The position numbers were made by a program, and so were the translations under genes. A stretch of 7,861 nt of DNA. Source: Bacilli bacterium (lineage in GTDB: Bacteria > Bacillota_I > Bacilli_A > RFN20 > CAG-288). This document shows, piece after piece, positions 7,189 through 7,861 of this stretch; the first letter of the stretch is position 1, and the number at the start of each line of letters is the position of its first letter. The DNA is taken from assembly GCA_028707375.1 (NCBI GenBank), contig JAQWCB010000035.1:1-7861 (forward strand), in the 5' to 3' direction. Below the pieces are notes generated by a model. It was given only the letters and a program-made list of their open reading frames with translations, did not search any database and was not told where the DNA came from.

Positions 7189-7861
7189 ATGTCATCCATG
7201 AACGTTTCGATCCGCAAAATAGATCTCCACAAATCAAGTTACTGGTCACGTGTTGGGAGTAAAATCAAGAAATATAAATCAATTTTCTGGTTTTTATTTC
7301 CAGCGGCTTTTCTTGCCCTCCTCTTTGGCTATTTGCCACTGATTGGTATATTGATTGCTTTCAAAGGCGATTTTACTCTCGCCATCAATTCACCTATCGA
7401 TGAATTGTTTCGCGACAATTGGACTTTAGCTCAATTTCAGAAAATATTCCAAGACGTTGGTTTTTCAACCGCCTTGGCAAATACGTTAACGATAAATATC
7501 ATTAAGCTCTTATTAGTTTTTCCATTCACGATCGTTCTAGCCATTATGCTTTCGGAAGTTAAGAGTACTTTTCTTTCTAAATTGATATTGATTATCCTCT
7601 GCTTGCCGAACTTTCTATCGTGGCCTGTCGTCATTGGTATCTGGGAAAATTTTTTCAAAGAGGTCGATGGCGTTGTCAACAATGTCCTGCTTTCGATGAA
7701 CATCATCGACAGTCCCATCTATTGGTTTGGAAAGGAAGCTCTGTTTAAGCCCTTTGTCATCATCATCGATATGTGGAAAGGAACAGGCTGGAATTCTATC
7801 ATGTTTTACACGGCCATCATGTCGATTGATAAATCGTATTATAAAGCCGCTACGCTGGATG
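7189..7861 (+). CDS. LplB-like ABC importer permease (5' part, runs off the window)
   Basis: Membrane subunit of the importer served by the preceding binding protein. ATG 7189 has AAAGGG at 7177-7182, 6 bases away; an in-frame ATG at 7198 is a less well-placed alternative. The visible 224 residues start with a basic cytoplasmic tail (RVGSKIKKYK, 21-30). Hydrophobic helices follow at about 31-57 (with the family's FPA and GYLPLIGILIAFK pattern), 99-121, 130-152 and 187-211. WKGTGWNSIMFYTAIMSID (196-214) leads directly into YYKAATLD, the start of the EAA loop that docks the ATPase. The frame is cut at the first base of the next codon (G), fitting the usual EAAxxDGA. Family members are about 300 residues, so roughly 80 are missing. 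A second permease (LplC-like) is expected downstream. Assignment to the binding-protein-dependent permease family is firm; the substrate is unknown. Confidence 0.93.
   Translation, partial: MSSMNVSIRKIDLHKSSYWSRVGSKIKKYKSIFWFLFPAAFLALLFGYLPLIGILIAFKGDFTLAINSPIDELFRDNWTLAQFQKIFQDVGFSTALANTLTINIIKLLLVFPFTIVLAIMLSEVKSTFLSKLILIILCLPNFLSWPVVIGIWENFFKEVDGVVNNVLLSMNIIDSPIYWFGKEALFKPFVIIIDMWKGTGWNSIMFYTAIMSIDKSYYKAATLD

Noticed and set aside
7437..7718. Minus-strand open frame of 93 codons inside the permease region
   Set aside because: The + strand frame here encodes a clear ABC permease with membrane helices and the EAA loop. The antisense frame is a shadow.
1..7861. Recoding of UGA as tryptophan, considered because no gene here ends in TGA
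   Set aside because: Every tryptophan codon read is TGG and no in-frame TGA interrupts the genes. Five stop codons are too few to infer a changed code.
1..7861. tRNA or rRNA genes, CRISPR arrays, insertion sequences, attachment sites
   Set aside because: No cloverleaf-like segments, spaced repeats, transposase motifs or terminal inverted repeats were found. Nearly all the sequence is occupied by the listed genes.

Overview
The window reads as one same-strand stretch of a low-to-moderate GC (about 40% by eye) Gram-positive-type chromosome, most likely an anaerobic, gut- or rumen-type member of the Firmicutes (Bacilli/Erysipelotrichia-like or relatives of the Mollicutes). The support is strong AAGGAG-type ribosome binding sites, short operon gaps, lipoproteins with LASC/ISSC lipoboxes followed by Ser/Thr/Asn-rich spacers, and a LplA/LplB-type sugar ABC importer. 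All tryptophans are read from TGG, and the five visible stops are TAA (3) and TAG (2). The standard genetic code fits. The organism assignment is inference only.

Layout, all on the + strand: (1) the 3' end of an unrecognised, probably extracellular protein (to 398), closed by a strong intrinsic terminator (423-463). (2) A 671-residue surface glycerophosphodiester phosphodiesterase (478-2493). It has a signal peptide, a degenerate GDPD-like first half, a catalytically intact GDPD barrel, a Ser/Thr-rich stalk and a C-terminal membrane anchor. (3) A 97-base gap with AT-rich short repeats, a perfect 6+1+6 palindrome and a TATAAT. (4) A tight four-gene run with gaps of 11, 18 and 12 bases: lipoprotein A of unknown function (2591-4129), lipoprotein B of unknown function (4141-5547, GTG start), an LplA-like solute-binding lipoprotein (5566-7176) and an LplB-like permease (7189 to the window edge, cut just inside the EAA loop).

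The cluster looks like a surface nutrient-capture and import system. A membrane-anchored phosphodiesterase and two lipid-anchored beta-rich proteins sit outside the cell. The solute-binding lipoprotein would hand a ligand, probably an oligosaccharide or glycan-derived compound, to the permease pair. The second permease should lie just past the right edge. No ATPase is seen, which is usual for this transporter type because a shared MsmX-like ATPase often serves it. The most interesting point is that lipoproteins A and B, which match no family I recognise, appear to be diverged tandem paralogues locked into the importer operon. They are candidates for dedicated ligand-capture partners.
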